A stretch of 45,678 nt of DNA. It comes from Rubrivivax sp. (GTDB lineage: Bacteria; Pseudomonadota; Gammaproteobacteria; Burkholderiales; Burkholderiaceae_C). A program made the position numbers and the translations under genes. Below are positions 1-8,270 of this stretch, one piece after another. How positions within the stretch are numbered: position 1 is the stretch's first letter; each line of letters opens with the position of its first letter. Under the pieces are notes generated by a model. That model saw only the letters and a list, made by a program, of their open reading frames with translations, searched no databases and was not told where the DNA came from. The DNA lies in assembly GCA_018780805.1 (NCBI GenBank), contig JADMJD010000017.1:1-45678 (forward strand), written 5' to 3'.

Positions 1-1515
1 GTTGATGCGCTGCACCTCGCCGCCGCTGAGCGTGCGGCTCTGGCGGTCCAGCGTCAGGTAGTGCAGGCCCACGTCGCACAGGTACTTCAGCCGCGTGCGG
101 ATCTCGTCCAGCAGCAGCGCCAGTGCCTCGTCGTCCTGCGGCAGCACCAGGCCGTCGAAAAAACGGCGCAGGCGCTCGATGGAGAGCTGCATCAGGTCGT
201 GCAGCGCCAGGCCGGGCAGCGCTTCCAACTGCTCACGCGACCAGTCCACACCCACCGGCAGATGGCGTTTGGCCGGTGGCAGCTGGGCATCGGCGTCCGC
301 TTTGCTGCCGATGCGCCACAGCAGCGCCTCGCGCTTCAGGCGTGCGCCGCCGCAGGCACCACAGGGGGTGTAACTCCGGTACTTGGACAAGAGCACCCGG
401 ATGTGCATCTTGTAGGCCTTGCTCTCCAGGTACTCGAAGAAGCGCCGCACGCCGTACCACTGTTTGTTCCAGTCGCCTTTCCAATGCGGCGACCCCTCCA
501 GCACCCACTGGTGCTGGCTCGCCGTCAGGTGCGTCCAGGCCGTGTCGCGCGGGATGCCGGCTTCACCGGCGTACTTCAGCAGGTCGTCCTGGCAGTCCTT
601 CCAGGCCGGTGTCTGCATCGGCTTGATCGCGCCGTTGCGCAGCGTCTTGCGGTGGTCGGGCACCACCAGGCCCCAGTCGACGCCGATCACCCGCCCGAAG
701 CCACGGCAGGTCTCGCAGGCGCCGTAGGCGGAGTTGAAGCTGAACAGCGCCGGCTGCGGATCGGCGTAGCGCAGGTCGCTCTCCGGGCAATGCAGGCCGG
801 TGCTGTACTTCCAGACCGTGCCGTCGTCGCCCACATGCACCGTCAATCGGCCCCCGCCGCGTTTGAGCGCGAGTTCGATCGCTTCCAGCACACGCACCCG
901 TTCGGTGTTGGCCAGGCGCAGCCGGTCGGCCACCACGTCCAGGATCTTGCGCGGGCCTTCCAAACGTTCGGCCTGCACGCGCGTGAAACCACTGGCGGCG
1001 AGCCACTGCGCCTGCTGTTCGGCCGTGGTGTCGCCCGGCAGTTCGGCCGGGAAGGTGAACACCAGCCGAGGATCACCCGCCGCGGCCGCCCGCGCCGTCA
1101 GATCGGCGAAGATGGTCTCGGCCGAATCGTGCCGCACCGGCAGCGCGGTCACACGGTCGAACAAGGCCCCGGCGCGTGCAAACAGCAGCTTCAGGTGGTC
1201 GTTCAGCTCGGTCATCGTGCCGACCGTGGAACGCGATGTGCGCACCGGGTTGGTCTGGTCGATGGCGATGGCCGGCGGAACGCCGTCCACGCGGTCCACC
1301 GCGGGCCGGTCCATGCGGTCCAGGAACTGGCGGGCGTAGGCGCTGAAGGTCTCGACGTAACGCCGCTGGCCCTCGGCGTACAGCGTGTCGAACACCAGGC
1401 TGGACTTGCCCGAGCCGCTGGGCCCGGTGACCACGGTCATCTCGCCGGTGCGGATGTCCAGGTCCAGGTTCTTCAGGTTGTGCTGGCGTGCGCCGCGGAT
1501 TCGGATGACACCCAT
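1..1515 (-). CDS. uvrA: Excinuclease ABC subunit A paralogue, 5' part (C-terminus outside window)
   Basis: DNA-damage recognition ATPase of nucleotide excision repair; 505 codons are visible and the gene runs off the left edge. The start is the ATG at 1515, giving MGVIRIRGARQHNLKNLDL, the usual UvrA beginning. Walker A GPSGSGKSS lies near residues 31-39, followed by FDTLYAEGQRRYVETFSAYARQ. Zinc-finger-type cysteines CETC and CGACGG are present, and the ABC signature TLSGGEVQRI sits at the window edge. The segment after Walker A reads IAIDQTNPVRTSRSTVGTMTE, which differs from the SIEQKSTSHNPRSTVGT of ordinary UvrA. I associate this divergent form with a large secondary UvrA class of betaproteobacteria, but the total length cannot be seen. 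UvrA identity is firm; the subclass is inference. Confidence 0.93.
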   Translation of the reverse strand, partial: MGVIRIRGARQHNLKNLDLDIRTGEMTVVTGPSGSGKSSLVFDTLYAEGQRRYVETFSAYARQFLDRMDRPAVDRVDGVPPAIAIDQTNPVRTSRSTVGTMTELNDHLKLLFARAGALFDRVTALPVRHDSAETIFADLTARAAAAGDPRLVFTFPAELPGDTTAEQQAQWLAASGFTRVQAERLEGPRKILDVVADRLRLANTERVRVLEAIELALKRGGGRLTVHVGDDGTVWKYSTGLHCPESDLRYADPQPALFSFNSAYGACETCRGFGRVIGVDWGLVVPDHRKTLRNGAIKPMQTPAWKDCQDDLLKYAGEAGIPRDTAWTHLTASQHQWVLEGSPHWKGDWNKQWYGVRRFFEYLESKAYKMHIRVLLSKYRSYTPCGACGGARLKREALLWRIGSKADADAQLPPAKRHLPVGVDWSREQLEALPGLALHDLMQLSIERLRRFFDGLVLPQDDEALALLLDEIRTRLKYLCDVGLHYLTLDRQSRTLSGGEVQRIN

Positions 1516-1624
1516 GACTGCTGTGGAAGGGTCCCGGCCTCAGGCCAAACGACCATGCTAGCAGCCCGCCCCGGCCCGTGTGGCGCCGGGGCGATCCCGG
1601 TTTCAGCGGAACTTCAACGGCGCT
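1516..1624. other. Spacer between uvrA start and the hydrolase stop
   Basis: About 110 bases between two minus-strand genes. It must hold the uvrA promoter. I see no clear -35/-10 pair and no strong terminator, only GC-rich sequence with short dyads. Confidence 0.4.
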
Positions 1625-2983
1625 TCAGCGCGGGTACACGCGGCTGTCGAACGGCGGCGGCTGGAAGGTCGGCAGCAGCTTGCAGCCCGCGCCCCAGGTC
1701 GCTTCCAGCGCCTGGCAGCGCTGCGCCAGGCCGGCCGGTGTGGGTTTGGCAGCCCCACTGGCCCAGGCCAGCGCGGCCTCGGCCAGCGTCACGTACAGCG
1801 GGTCGGCCAGGTAGCTGTGTTCGCTGTGGTCGGCAAACACCTGCACCAGACGCTCACCGCTGCCGCCGCGATGCATGGTCTCGCGGAAGGCCGACTGCAT
1901 CTCGACGAAGGCCGTGGCGTCCTTGACCGCGTGCAGCGTCAGCACCGGCACCGGGATGCGGCCGGTGGGGTCGGTGTCGGCCACCATGCGCGCCACCGCA
2001 GCCGGGTCGGCGGCATAACGCGCCACTCCGGCGTTGAGTGCGGCATCGTCGTCCGAGCCGGTGTAACGCACGCCGATGTTGCCCCAGGGGTTGAGGCCGC
2101 CCGTGCGGTTCTGCACCGTGTCCTGGAAGTGGCCAGTGGCCCAGTTCAGGTGGCCGTGCACCGAACTTTCGGGGATGCGGATCACCTTCGCGATGGTGGC
2201 GAGTCTTTTCGCCTGCTCGGGTGTGCGCTGAGCGGCTGGCACACCCTGGCCGATGCACTCGCGCGTGCGTTCGGTGAGTTGCTGCGAGCTCATCTTCGCC
2301 CCCGCCGGCAGGCCCATCCACAGCGGGTATTGCGGCTCGGTCGGCCGCGGGTGGTTGTTGCAGTAGTACTGGTAAACCGCCCGCAGGTCGAGCCGGAAGT
2401 TGTAGGCGCGTGAGCCACCCGCCAGCACGCCGCTGGTCAGCAGCACGGCGTCGTACGGCTTGCCTTCGGTGAACATCTCGGCGCCCTTGGCCGCCACACC
2501 GGCGCCCCAGGATTGGCCGTGCAGGATGGTCTTTTTCGGCTGCGCCACATGCTGCAGCACGATGCGGCGCAGGCGTTCGGTGTCCTCGGCCGCGGCACGC
2601 ACCTCCACCCCGCCCTGGCGGAAGGTGCTGGCGGCAAAGAGGTAACCGCTGCGCACCCAGACGCTCCAGCGTTTCAGGTCTTCCAGTGCACGGTCCGGCT
2701 TGGGCTCACCCAGCGTCGGGCCGCCATGCGCGTGCAGCACCAGGGTGCCGTTCCACTGCGCCGGCATCGCCACCAGGTAGTGCGCGCCGGCGCTGTCACG
2801 GCCGAACCAGCAGCGGGTGCCGGCCGGCACGCTGTCGGGGCAGGCCTGGGCGGTGGGTGCGGCTTCAGTGGAAACGGGGGCGACAGGCGCTTGGGCGCAG
2901 GCGCCCAGCAGCGCAGCGCTGCCCAGCAGAAAGAAACGGCGAGACAAACGGTCAGACAAACGGCCAGACAAACGGCGAGACAT
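1625..2983 (-). CDS. Alpha/beta-hydrolase, predicted Tat-exported lipoprotein
   Basis: A 452-residue protein. The chosen ATG at 2983 gives a twin-arginine motif SRRFFLLG followed by lipobox LLGAC near residue 29, so export by Tat and lipid anchoring are predicted. The nucleophile elbow is GQSWGAG (GxSxG), an oxyanion-type HAHGGP lies upstream, and a late DHSEHS could supply the catalytic histidine. This is a serine-hydrolase fold; the substrate cannot be named. The start codon overlaps the stop of the upstream PEP-CTERM gene (TGATG), so the two are probably translationally coupled. The first 16 residues are built from 4-residue repeats (SRRL, SGRL, SDRL, SRRF) encoded by a 12-base tandem repeat. 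The reading frame stays open upstream, but that part has no signal peptide and overlaps the next gene. Confidence 0.8.
   Translation of the reverse strand: MSRRLSGRLSDRLSRRFFLLGSAALLGACAQAPVAPVSTEAAPTAQACPDSVPAGTRCWFGRDSAGAHYLVAMPAQWNGTLVLHAHGGPTLGEPKPDRALEDLKRWSVWVRSGYLFAASTFRQGGVEVRAAAEDTERLRRIVLQHVAQPKKTILHGQSWGAGVAAKGAEMFTEGKPYDAVLLTSGVLAGGSRAYNFRLDLRAVYQYYCNNHPRPTEPQYPLWMGLPAGAKMSSQQLTERTRECIGQGVPAAQRTPEQAKRLATIAKVIRIPESSVHGHLNWATGHFQDTVQNRTGGLNPWGNIGVRYTGSDDDAALNAGVARYAADPAAVARMVADTDPTGRIPVPVLTLHAVKDATAFVEMQSAFRETMHRGGSGERLVQVFADHSEHSYLADPLYVTLAEAALAWASGAAKPTPAGLAQRCQALEATWGAGCKLLPTFQPPPFDSRVYPR
2931..2978 (-). repeat. Four 12-base tandem units in a signal-peptide coding region
   Basis: On the plus strand three units, GACAAACGGTCA, GACAAACGGCCA and GACAAACGGCGA, follow one diverged unit AAGAAACGGCGA. 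Read on the minus strand each unit encodes four residues of the n-region of the lipoprotein signal. Copy-number change by whole units would keep frame and alter only the charged leader. Confidence 0.85.
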
Positions 2984-4203
2984 CAGACAGACCTCCGCAG
3001 ACGGCGAGAAATGACGGCCAGCCCGGCCAGCGCCAGCAGCGCGGTGGCGGGTTCCGGCACGGGCGGCGTGAAGCCGAGTTGTGCGCTGGCGATGCGCTGC
3101 AGCGCCACGGCATCGGTGGCGTTGATGCCCAGCTCCTGCGCCGCCAGTTCGCCGGCGCCAAACAGCGCCGGGTCCAGGCCTGTCAGCGTGCCGTACAGCG
3201 TCAGCGCACTCAGGTAGCTGCCATAGGTGCTGGCATGCGTGCCGTCGTCGAACCAGAGGTCGATCAGGCCGTCGGTGCCGGCGTCGTCGGCCCACATGTC
3301 GCGGGTGGCGATGCCTTCGGTCACCGCGCGCAAAAAGCTCTGCCCCACCGGCGCGATGCCGGCCAGGCCGCCGCTGCCGTCGGCGGCGGCGTTCAAGGCG
3401 GCAGCCTCGTAGGCCACGCGCAGCTGATCGGTCATCTGCTCCAGGTTGTCGAACACGGTGGTGGCGGGTGTGTCGGTGCGCGTGACGAGGCCGGTCACCT
3501 CGTCGGTGTTGGTGACAAACGCGCCGTCCACCAGGTTGGGCCGGGCCCAGGTCTGGTACAGGTAGACCTGGGTGTCGACGCTGGCGTTGGCATTGGCCGG
3601 CAGGTTGCGCACCGTGCTGCAGGCGCCGCTGCTGTAGCCGATGGCGATGCAGGCCTCTTGCGTGCCCCCGATGTAGTCGCGCTCACGGTAGGTCTTGGCC
3701 GCGCCCTGGTGGGCCCAGTTTTCGATCAGGTCGGTGTAGAGCTGGGTGTACTCGGGGTTGGAGCTCAGGCCCGGCTGGCGCGGCAGCGCTTCGCTGCTCT
3801 GCTCCTGCAGCACGATCTGGTCCCAGGCCTGGCTGCCGATGTTGCCGCGCAGGTCCCAGCCGGCCGGGTTGGTGTTGAGCAACTGGCCGCGCAACGAGGC
3901 CGCGTTGCGCGCCGAGATCGACACCTGGTAGTCCAGCCCCGCTTGGGCCGTCAGGCGCTCGAAGATGCCGGGCACACCGCCCCAGGGGTGCGGCTCGTAG
4001 ACGTTGCTGCCGCTGGGGTTGCTGAGCCACATGGCCTCGGTGAGGTCGTTCACACGGCCGGTGTTGTAGGACATCACCGGGTCCACCCGGCCGAAGGTGT
4101 AGCTGTTGCCGACAAAGAGCACGGTGATGGGGTCGGCGTGGGCCGCCGGGGCCAGCAGGGCGCCCGCCAGCGCTAGCGCTAGCCAAGATGTGCGCAAGGT
4201 CAT
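2983..4203 (-). CDS. SGNH-hydrolase-like PEP-CTERM protein
   Basis: A 406-residue exported protein. The start ATG at 4203 gives the signal peptide MTLRTSWLALALAGALLAP ending at AHA. The mature part begins with ITVLFVGNSYTFG, an SGNH block-I-like motif. A late WFDDGTHAS resembles the Asp-x-x-His block V, so an esterase-type fold is likely. The C-terminus is a full PEP-CTERM sorting signal: VPEPATALLALAGLAV, then the basic tail SRRLRRSV. PEP-CTERM proteins are processed by an exosortase and routed to the cell surface or matrix; no exosortase gene lies in this window. The gene is upstream of and coupled to the lipoprotein hydrolase, suggesting a pair of surface esterases. The substrate is unknown. 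Confidence 0.85.
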   Translation of the reverse strand: MTLRTSWLALALAGALLAPAAHADPITVLFVGNSYTFGRVDPVMSYNTGRVNDLTEAMWLSNPSGSNVYEPHPWGGVPGIFERLTAQAGLDYQVSISARNAASLRGQLLNTNPAGWDLRGNIGSQAWDQIVLQEQSSEALPRQPGLSSNPEYTQLYTDLIENWAHQGAAKTYRERDYIGGTQEACIAIGYSSGACSTVRNLPANANASVDTQVYLYQTWARPNLVDGAFVTNTDEVTGLVTRTDTPATTVFDNLEQMTDQLRVAYEAAALNAAADGSGGLAGIAPVGQSFLRAVTEGIATRDMWADDAGTDGLIDLWFDDGTHASTYGSYLSALTLYGTLTGLDPALFGAGELAAQELGINATDAVALQRIASAQLGFTPPVPEPATALLALAGLAVISRRLRRSV

Positions 4204-4298
4204 GGTCTTGTCTCCAGGTTTTGTTGTGGGCCGCACCATAGGGCCGAGAGGACCTCGTGTCCAATATCTGGATTCGGCCATGTCGATATGATTGACGT
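4204..4298. promoter_or_regulatory. Divergent promoter region with LysR-type dyad
   Basis: This 95-base gap separates the minus-strand PEP-CTERM gene from the plus-strand LysR gene. It is locally AT-rich and carries ATATC at 4264-4268 and GATAT at 4285-4289, an inverted pair with a 16-base spacer. This is a candidate autoregulatory LysR site. The assignment is tentative because the arms are short. Confidence 0.35.
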
Positions 4299-5219
4299 AT
4301 GGACTTGCGGCACTTGCGTTACTTCGTGGCGGTGGCAGAAGCCGGCCACATGACCCGGGCCGCCCAGGCCCTGGGCATCCAGCAGCCCCCGCTGAGCCAG
4401 CAGATCAAGGCGCTGGAGCAGGAGCTGGGACTGCGCCTGTTCCAGCGCCACGCCAAGGGTGTGCACCTCACCGACGCTGGGGTGCAGCTGCTGGACGAAG
4501 CACGCCGCCTGCTGGCCGACGTGGCCGCGATGCAGGCCCGGCTGCAGCGGGTGGCACGCGGCGAACGTGGGCTGCTGCAGGTGGCCTTCACCAGCTCGGC
4601 CGCGGCCCATGCCTACACGCCGCGCCTGCTGCGCGAATGCCGTCGGCGCTACCCCGAAATCGCGCTGCAGGTCAGCGAAAGCAGCGCCGCCGAGATCACC
4701 GACAGCCTGGTCGCCGGCCGATTGCATGCCGGCCTGCTGCGGGTGCCGGTCGCACGCCCGCCCGGGCTGCAGTTCTTGGCCCTGCTGGACGAACCGGCGC
4801 TGCTGGCGCTGCCGGTGGACCACCCGCTGCTGCGTGCCAGCGGCGGCCAGCCCCGACCGGTGGCACTGCACGAGCTGCGCGACGAGCCGCTGATCCTGGT
4901 GCGCCGGCCCGGCGCGCCCGGCCTGTATGCCAACCTGCTGGCACTGTGCGAAGCCGCGGGTTTCCAGCCCCGCATCGCGGCCGAGGTGGAACGCATGATG
5001 AGCAACCTCAACCTCGTGGCCGCGGGCATGGGCGTGTCGGTGGTGCCGGCGTCGATGCGCGGCGCCCACCCGGACGCCATCGTCTACTGCCCGCTGGCCG
5101 ACGGCGTGCGGCTGGACGCGCCACTGACCCTGGTCTGGCGCGACAACACCGCGGTCGGGCCGGTGGCCACCTTCGTGGCGTTGGCGCGCACGATGGCCCA
5201 AGAAAAGACTGCCCCATGA
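4299..5219 (+). CDS. LysR-family transcriptional regulator
   Basis: A 306-residue regulator. The N-terminal winged helix-turn-helix (MDLRHLRYFVAVAEAGHMTRAAQALG, with SQQIKALEQELG as the recognition region) is canonical. An effector-binding domain occupies about residues 90-300. The opening resembles the BenM/CatM/CbnR branch that often senses aromatic or organic-acid intermediates. The stop overlaps the next start by four bases (ATGA at 5216), so the regulator and the TctC-like protein form one transcript. The binding protein's ligand may also be the inducer; that is inference. Confidence 0.93.
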   Translation: MDLRHLRYFVAVAEAGHMTRAAQALGIQQPPLSQQIKALEQELGLRLFQRHAKGVHLTDAGVQLLDEARRLLADVAAMQARLQRVARGERGLLQVAFTSSAAAHAYTPRLLRECRRRYPEIALQVSESSAAEITDSLVAGRLHAGLLRVPVARPPGLQFLALLDEPALLALPVDHPLLRASGGQPRPVALHELRDEPLILVRRPGAPGLYANLLALCEAAGFQPRIAAEVERMMSNLNLVAAGMGVSVVPASMRGAHPDAIVYCPLADGVRLDAPLTLVWRDNTAVGPVATFVALARTMAQEKTAP

Positions 5220-6169
5220 AGCGGCGCCAGCTGCTGGCCCTGGCCCCGGCCTGGGCCGCCGCGCCAGCCTTCGCCGCCGACACGGCGCTGCGTCTCGTGG
5301 TGGCCTACCCACCCGGCGGTCTGAGCGATGAGGTGGCCCGTGCGCTGGCCGAGCCGCTGGCCACCGCGCTGGGCCGGCCGGTGCGCGTGGAACATCGCCC
5401 CGGCGCGGGTGGCGCGCTGGCGATGGAGCTGCTGGCGCGGTCACCGGGCGACGGCTCGGTGCTGGTCTTCAGCGCCGTCACGCCACTGGCCCTGCTGCCG
5501 CTGCTGGGGCCCACGGCCTTCGACCCGCAGCGCGACATCAGCCCCGTGGCCGCGGTGATGGCCACGCCGGTGCTGGTGCTGGGCACACCGGCGCTCAACA
5601 CCGACAGTTTTGATGGCCTGCTGGCGCTGGCCCGGGCGCGGCCAGGGCAGCTGCGCTGGGCCAGCTCGGGCCTGGCCACCACCGGCCACCTGGTGCTGGA
5701 GCAGGTGGGGCTGTCGGCCGGCGTCGACATCGTGCACGTGCCCTACAAGGGCGGCGGCCAGCAGCTCAACGATGCCCTCGGCGGGCAGTTCGAGGTGCTG
5801 TCCAGCAACGTCGCGCCGGCCACCTTGCAGTTCGTGCGCCAGGGCCGGCTGAAGGCGCTGGCCGTGGGCGCCGCCCAGCGCCTGCCGGCGTTGCCGGGTG
5901 TGCCCACGCTGGCCGAAGCCGGCCACCCGGACGCGAACCTCCAGTCCTTGTTCGGCGTGTTTGCGCCGGGCAGCACCCCGGCACCGCTGGTGGAGCGGCT
6001 GAACGCCGCGCTGCGCCAGGCCACCGCCAGCACCGCGCTGCGCGAGCGCCTGCTGGCGGCCAACAACCTGCCGCAGGGCGGCAGCGCGGCGCAGTTTGCG
6101 CAGCAGATCATGGCCGAGGCGGCGCACCTGCGGCGGCTCACGCAGCGGCGGCCGATCCGCCTGTCCTGA
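5216..6169 (+). CDS. TctC/Bug-family periplasmic solute-binding protein
   Basis: A 317-residue tripartite tricarboxylate transporter binding protein. The start ATG at 5216 overlaps the LysR stop and gives the signal peptide MKRRQLLALAPAWAAAPAFA. Family hallmarks are visible: VVAYPPGGLSDEVAR near the mature N-terminus, VEHRPGAGGALAMELLAR, VHVPYKGGGQQLNDALGGQ, and the LPGVPTLAEAGHP segment. These proteins bind carboxylates or similar small acids. No TctA or TctB membrane genes are nearby, as is common for the many Bug proteins of Burkholderiales. The ligand is unknown; the LysR gene in the same transcript is the probable controller. Confidence 0.92.
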   Translation: MKRRQLLALAPAWAAAPAFAADTALRLVVAYPPGGLSDEVARALAEPLATALGRPVRVEHRPGAGGALAMELLARSPGDGSVLVFSAVTPLALLPLLGPTAFDPQRDISPVAAVMATPVLVLGTPALNTDSFDGLLALARARPGQLRWASSGLATTGHLVLEQVGLSAGVDIVHVPYKGGGQQLNDALGGQFEVLSSNVAPATLQFVRQGRLKALAVGAAQRLPALPGVPTLAEAGHPDANLQSLFGVFAPGSTPAPLVERLNAALRQATASTALRERLLAANNLPQGGSAAQFAQQIMAEAAHLRRLTQRRPIRLS

Positions 6170-6288
6170 TCCGTCGACGGGTGGAAAACGGCGGCCCGCC
6201 GTCGTGCACCCTGCGGATGCCGGTCCAGGCCGGCCGGCGCAATCTGCCGGCCTCTGCAGCGCCGCTGCACCACCCCGGGAGAAAGCCC
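6170..6288 (+). other. Intergenic segment with short dyad
   Basis: About 120 bases between the TctC stop and the next start. CGACGG at 6175 and CCGTCG some 25 bases later form a weak inverted repeat that could end or attenuate the upstream transcript. The ribosome site GGGAGAAAG lies just before the ATG at 6289. Confidence 0.35.
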
Positions 6289-7287
6289 ATGCTCAAGCAG
6301 TACCAGGTCGACGCGATGTCTGCCAAGGGCCGGCACATCGAGACCGCCGTCGAAGGTGACGAAGAACTCGGCCCCCTCAAGTTGTTGCCAGGCACCTGGC
6401 AAAACCTGCCCAACCTGCCCGGCCGCGGCTGGAACATGATCGCCCTGCCCTTTGCCACCGAACCGGGCAGCCGGCTGAACTACCGGCTGCTGCTGAACCA
6501 GTACAACGAAACCCTGAGGTTCAGCCTGGTCGACAAGGCCGTGGCCAACCGCGGCATCGGCCGCGTCAACGGCGTGTCGGTCGATACCGACCAGTTTGTC
6601 GTCGCGCTCGACTACGAACAGTCCATCCAGCAGATCGCCGCGGCCGACTTTCCCGTCAGTGGCAAGGCGGGTGCGTCCGGCCTGGCGATCCACCACGAGC
6701 CCGGGCTGTTCCTGTTCATGACCAACGAAGCCGACCCGGCCTTCGACCTGGCCCGGCTGGCGACCATCCCGCACGGCGACTCGGTGCTGGCGCTGGGCAA
6801 CGGCACGGTCGCCGACGGCCCGCCGGTGATCCCCGACACCAACGGTTTTCCGGTCGGGGTGACCGCTGATCTGACCAACCCCTACCTGGCACCGTACGAC
6901 GAGTTCCACAAGAAGCCCTTCCTCAACCTGTTCGACCCCACCGAACCCGAAGCTCTGCTGGTCGCCGCCAACACCGGCGTGAACATCGTGCGCACCACGA
7001 CGCTGCACACGGACAGCACCGTGCCCACCGGCGGCATCCTCAACATCCCGTTTGTCGTCAAGCAGGCCAACGCGGCCACGATGCGCTCGACCTTCTGGAT
7101 CCAGGAGCTGGCGGAACTGGACGCCCACGGCCAGCCGAAGCTGCGCCTGCAGTACCTCCAGGTGGTGTTGCTCGACTTCTTTGCGACGCGTGACGGCTCA
7201 CCCGGGCTGATCCGCTGGCCGCACATCAGCATCAACACGATGGAGAAGGTGGACACGCCGGTCGCACCGGCGGTGGCGGTGGCCTAA
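6289..7287 (+). CDS. Uncharacterised protein, probable heme-binding-annotated beta-barrel family
   Basis: A 332-residue cytoplasmic protein with no signal peptide. The ATG at 6289 is chosen for its GGGAGAAAG ribosome site; upstream in-frame codons show no conserved sequence. Features seen are ELGPLKLLPGTWQ near residues 25-37, HHEPGLFLFM in the middle, and ATIPHGDSVLALG near residues 160-172. From memory this set recurs in a bacterial and fungal family annotated as heme-binding proteins, with a GTW motif reminiscent of nitrobindin or lipocalin barrels. That link is recollection, not a search result. The gene is 119 bases after the TctC gene and its stop overlaps the convergent LysR gene by four bases. 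Its role is unknown. Confidence 0.72.
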   Translation: MLKQYQVDAMSAKGRHIETAVEGDEELGPLKLLPGTWQNLPNLPGRGWNMIALPFATEPGSRLNYRLLLNQYNETLRFSLVDKAVANRGIGRVNGVSVDTDQFVVALDYEQSIQQIAAADFPVSGKAGASGLAIHHEPGLFLFMTNEADPAFDLARLATIPHGDSVLALGNGTVADGPPVIPDTNGFPVGVTADLTNPYLAPYDEFHKKPFLNLFDPTEPEALLVAANTGVNIVRTTTLHTDSTVPTGGILNIPFVVKQANAATMRSTFWIQELAELDAHGQPKLRLQYLQVVLLDFFATRDGSPGLIRWPHISINTMEKVDTPVAPAVAVA

Positions 7288-8180
7288 CGCGCCGCCGCGC
7301 GCAGGTACTCGGTCAGCAGCCGCGCGCTGCCCGAGCGCAGCGGCTCCGGCCGGCTGGCGATGACAAAGCGGCGCTCGGCCCAGGGTTCGGCCAGCGGCAC
7401 CAGGGCCAGGCGGCCGGCGCCGGCATGGGGCACCGCCACCTCGCGCGGCAGGATGGCCAGGCCCAGGCCGGCGGCCACGATGCGGCAGGCCGCGTCCATG
7501 CTGGAGACCTGGATGCGGTGCGCCGGCACCACCCCGGCCAGTGCGGCCTGGCGCCGCAGCAACTGGTCCATCAGGCCGCCGGTGGCCACGCCGATGCTGA
7601 CCTGGTCCAGCGTGTCGACAAAACGCAGCGACGGCCGGCGCGCCAGCGCGTGGCTGGGCGCCATCGCCACACACAGGTGGTCGCTGCGGTAAGGCACCAG
7701 GTGCAGGCCGGCCAGGTCGGTGTGGTCCCACAACACACCCAGGTCGGCGGCGCCTTCGTGCAGGCTGCGCACGATGTCGGGGCTGACACGCTCCTCCAGG
7801 CTCACCCGCAGGCGCGGGTGGTGGGACAGGAAGCGGCCGATGTCCTCGGGCAGGTGTTCGGCCAGCACCGAGGGGCTGGCCAGCACGCGCACGCTGCCTT
7901 GCACGCCCTGGCCAAACGCACCCAGCTCGGCGCGGGCACGCTCCAGCGCGGCCAGCACCTCGCGTGCGCGGCCGAGCAGCGCTTCACCGGCCGGCGTAGG
8001 GACCACGCCGCGGCGGCGGCGCAGCAGCAGCGGCACACCCAGCTCGGCCTCCAGCGCGGCGATGCGTTTGCTCAGGGCCGAAGCCACCAGCGATTCGCGC
8101 GCGGCAGCGGCGGCCAGGCTGCCTTCTTCGCAGACGCTGACGAAGAGTTGCAGAGAGACGGGGTCGAGCGGGCGGGTCAT
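7284..8180 (-). CDS. LysR-family regulator of the adjacent lyase/CoA-transferase operon
   Basis: A 298-residue regulator starting at the ATG at 8180 (MTRPLDPVSLQLFVSVCEEG). The helix-turn-helix spans about residues 9-65, with LAAAAARESLVASALSKRI as the core. The effector domain ends at about residue 290. The gene is transcribed divergently from the HMG-CoA-lyase-like gene across a 90-base gap holding a T-N11-A dyad, the standard arrangement for a LysR activator of its neighbour. Its stop overlaps the convergent upstream gene (CTAA, 7284-7287). The inducer is probably a substrate or intermediate of the neighbouring pathway, which is inference. Confidence 0.92.
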   Translation of the reverse strand: MTRPLDPVSLQLFVSVCEEGSLAAAAARESLVASALSKRIAALEAELGVPLLLRRRRGVVPTPAGEALLGRAREVLAALERARAELGAFGQGVQGSVRVLASPSVLAEHLPEDIGRFLSHHPRLRVSLEERVSPDIVRSLHEGAADLGVLWDHTDLAGLHLVPYRSDHLCVAMAPSHALARRPSLRFVDTLDQVSIGVATGGLMDQLLRRQAALAGVVPAHRIQVSSMDAACRIVAAGLGLAILPREVAVPHAGAGRLALVPLAEPWAERRFVIASRPEPLRSGSARLLTEYLRAAAR

Positions 8181-8199
8181 GCCGGTGTTTGAGGTGACA

Positions 8200-8230
8200 T
8201 TCCGGATTGGAACGTCAAACCTGAAATTTG
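8200..8230 (+). promoter_or_regulatory. LysR-type operator candidates between divergent genes
   Basis: TTCC-GGATT-GGAA at 8200-8212 is a perfect dyad with the T-N11-A geometry typical of LysR binding sites. CAAA at 8216-8219 and TTTG at 8227-8230 form a second small dyad just downstream. Together they occupy the middle of the gap, as expected for regulatory and activation half-sites. Confidence 0.55.
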
Positions 8231-8270
8231 GCCATTCGTGGAATCCATCGGGCATGGCTACAGTGCGGCG

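Noticed and set aside
61..1926. Long open frame on the plus strand opposite uvrA
   Set aside because: It is antisense to a clear UvrA sequence, is rich in Arg, Ala, Gly, Gln and Val with no domain, and runs past the uvrA start. It is a GC-bias artefact, as are many similar frames opposite other genes.
4204..4298. Sigma-54 promoter for the SGNH-like PEP-CTERM gene
   Set aside because: The minus strand has GG and GC pairs but none with 10-base spacing and TGGC/TTGC context. The closest has a 9-base gap.
8238..8270. GTG start for the lyase at 8238
   Set aside because: The extra 11 residues are not conserved-looking and would sit close to the LysR operator. ATG 8271 gives the normal family N-terminus.
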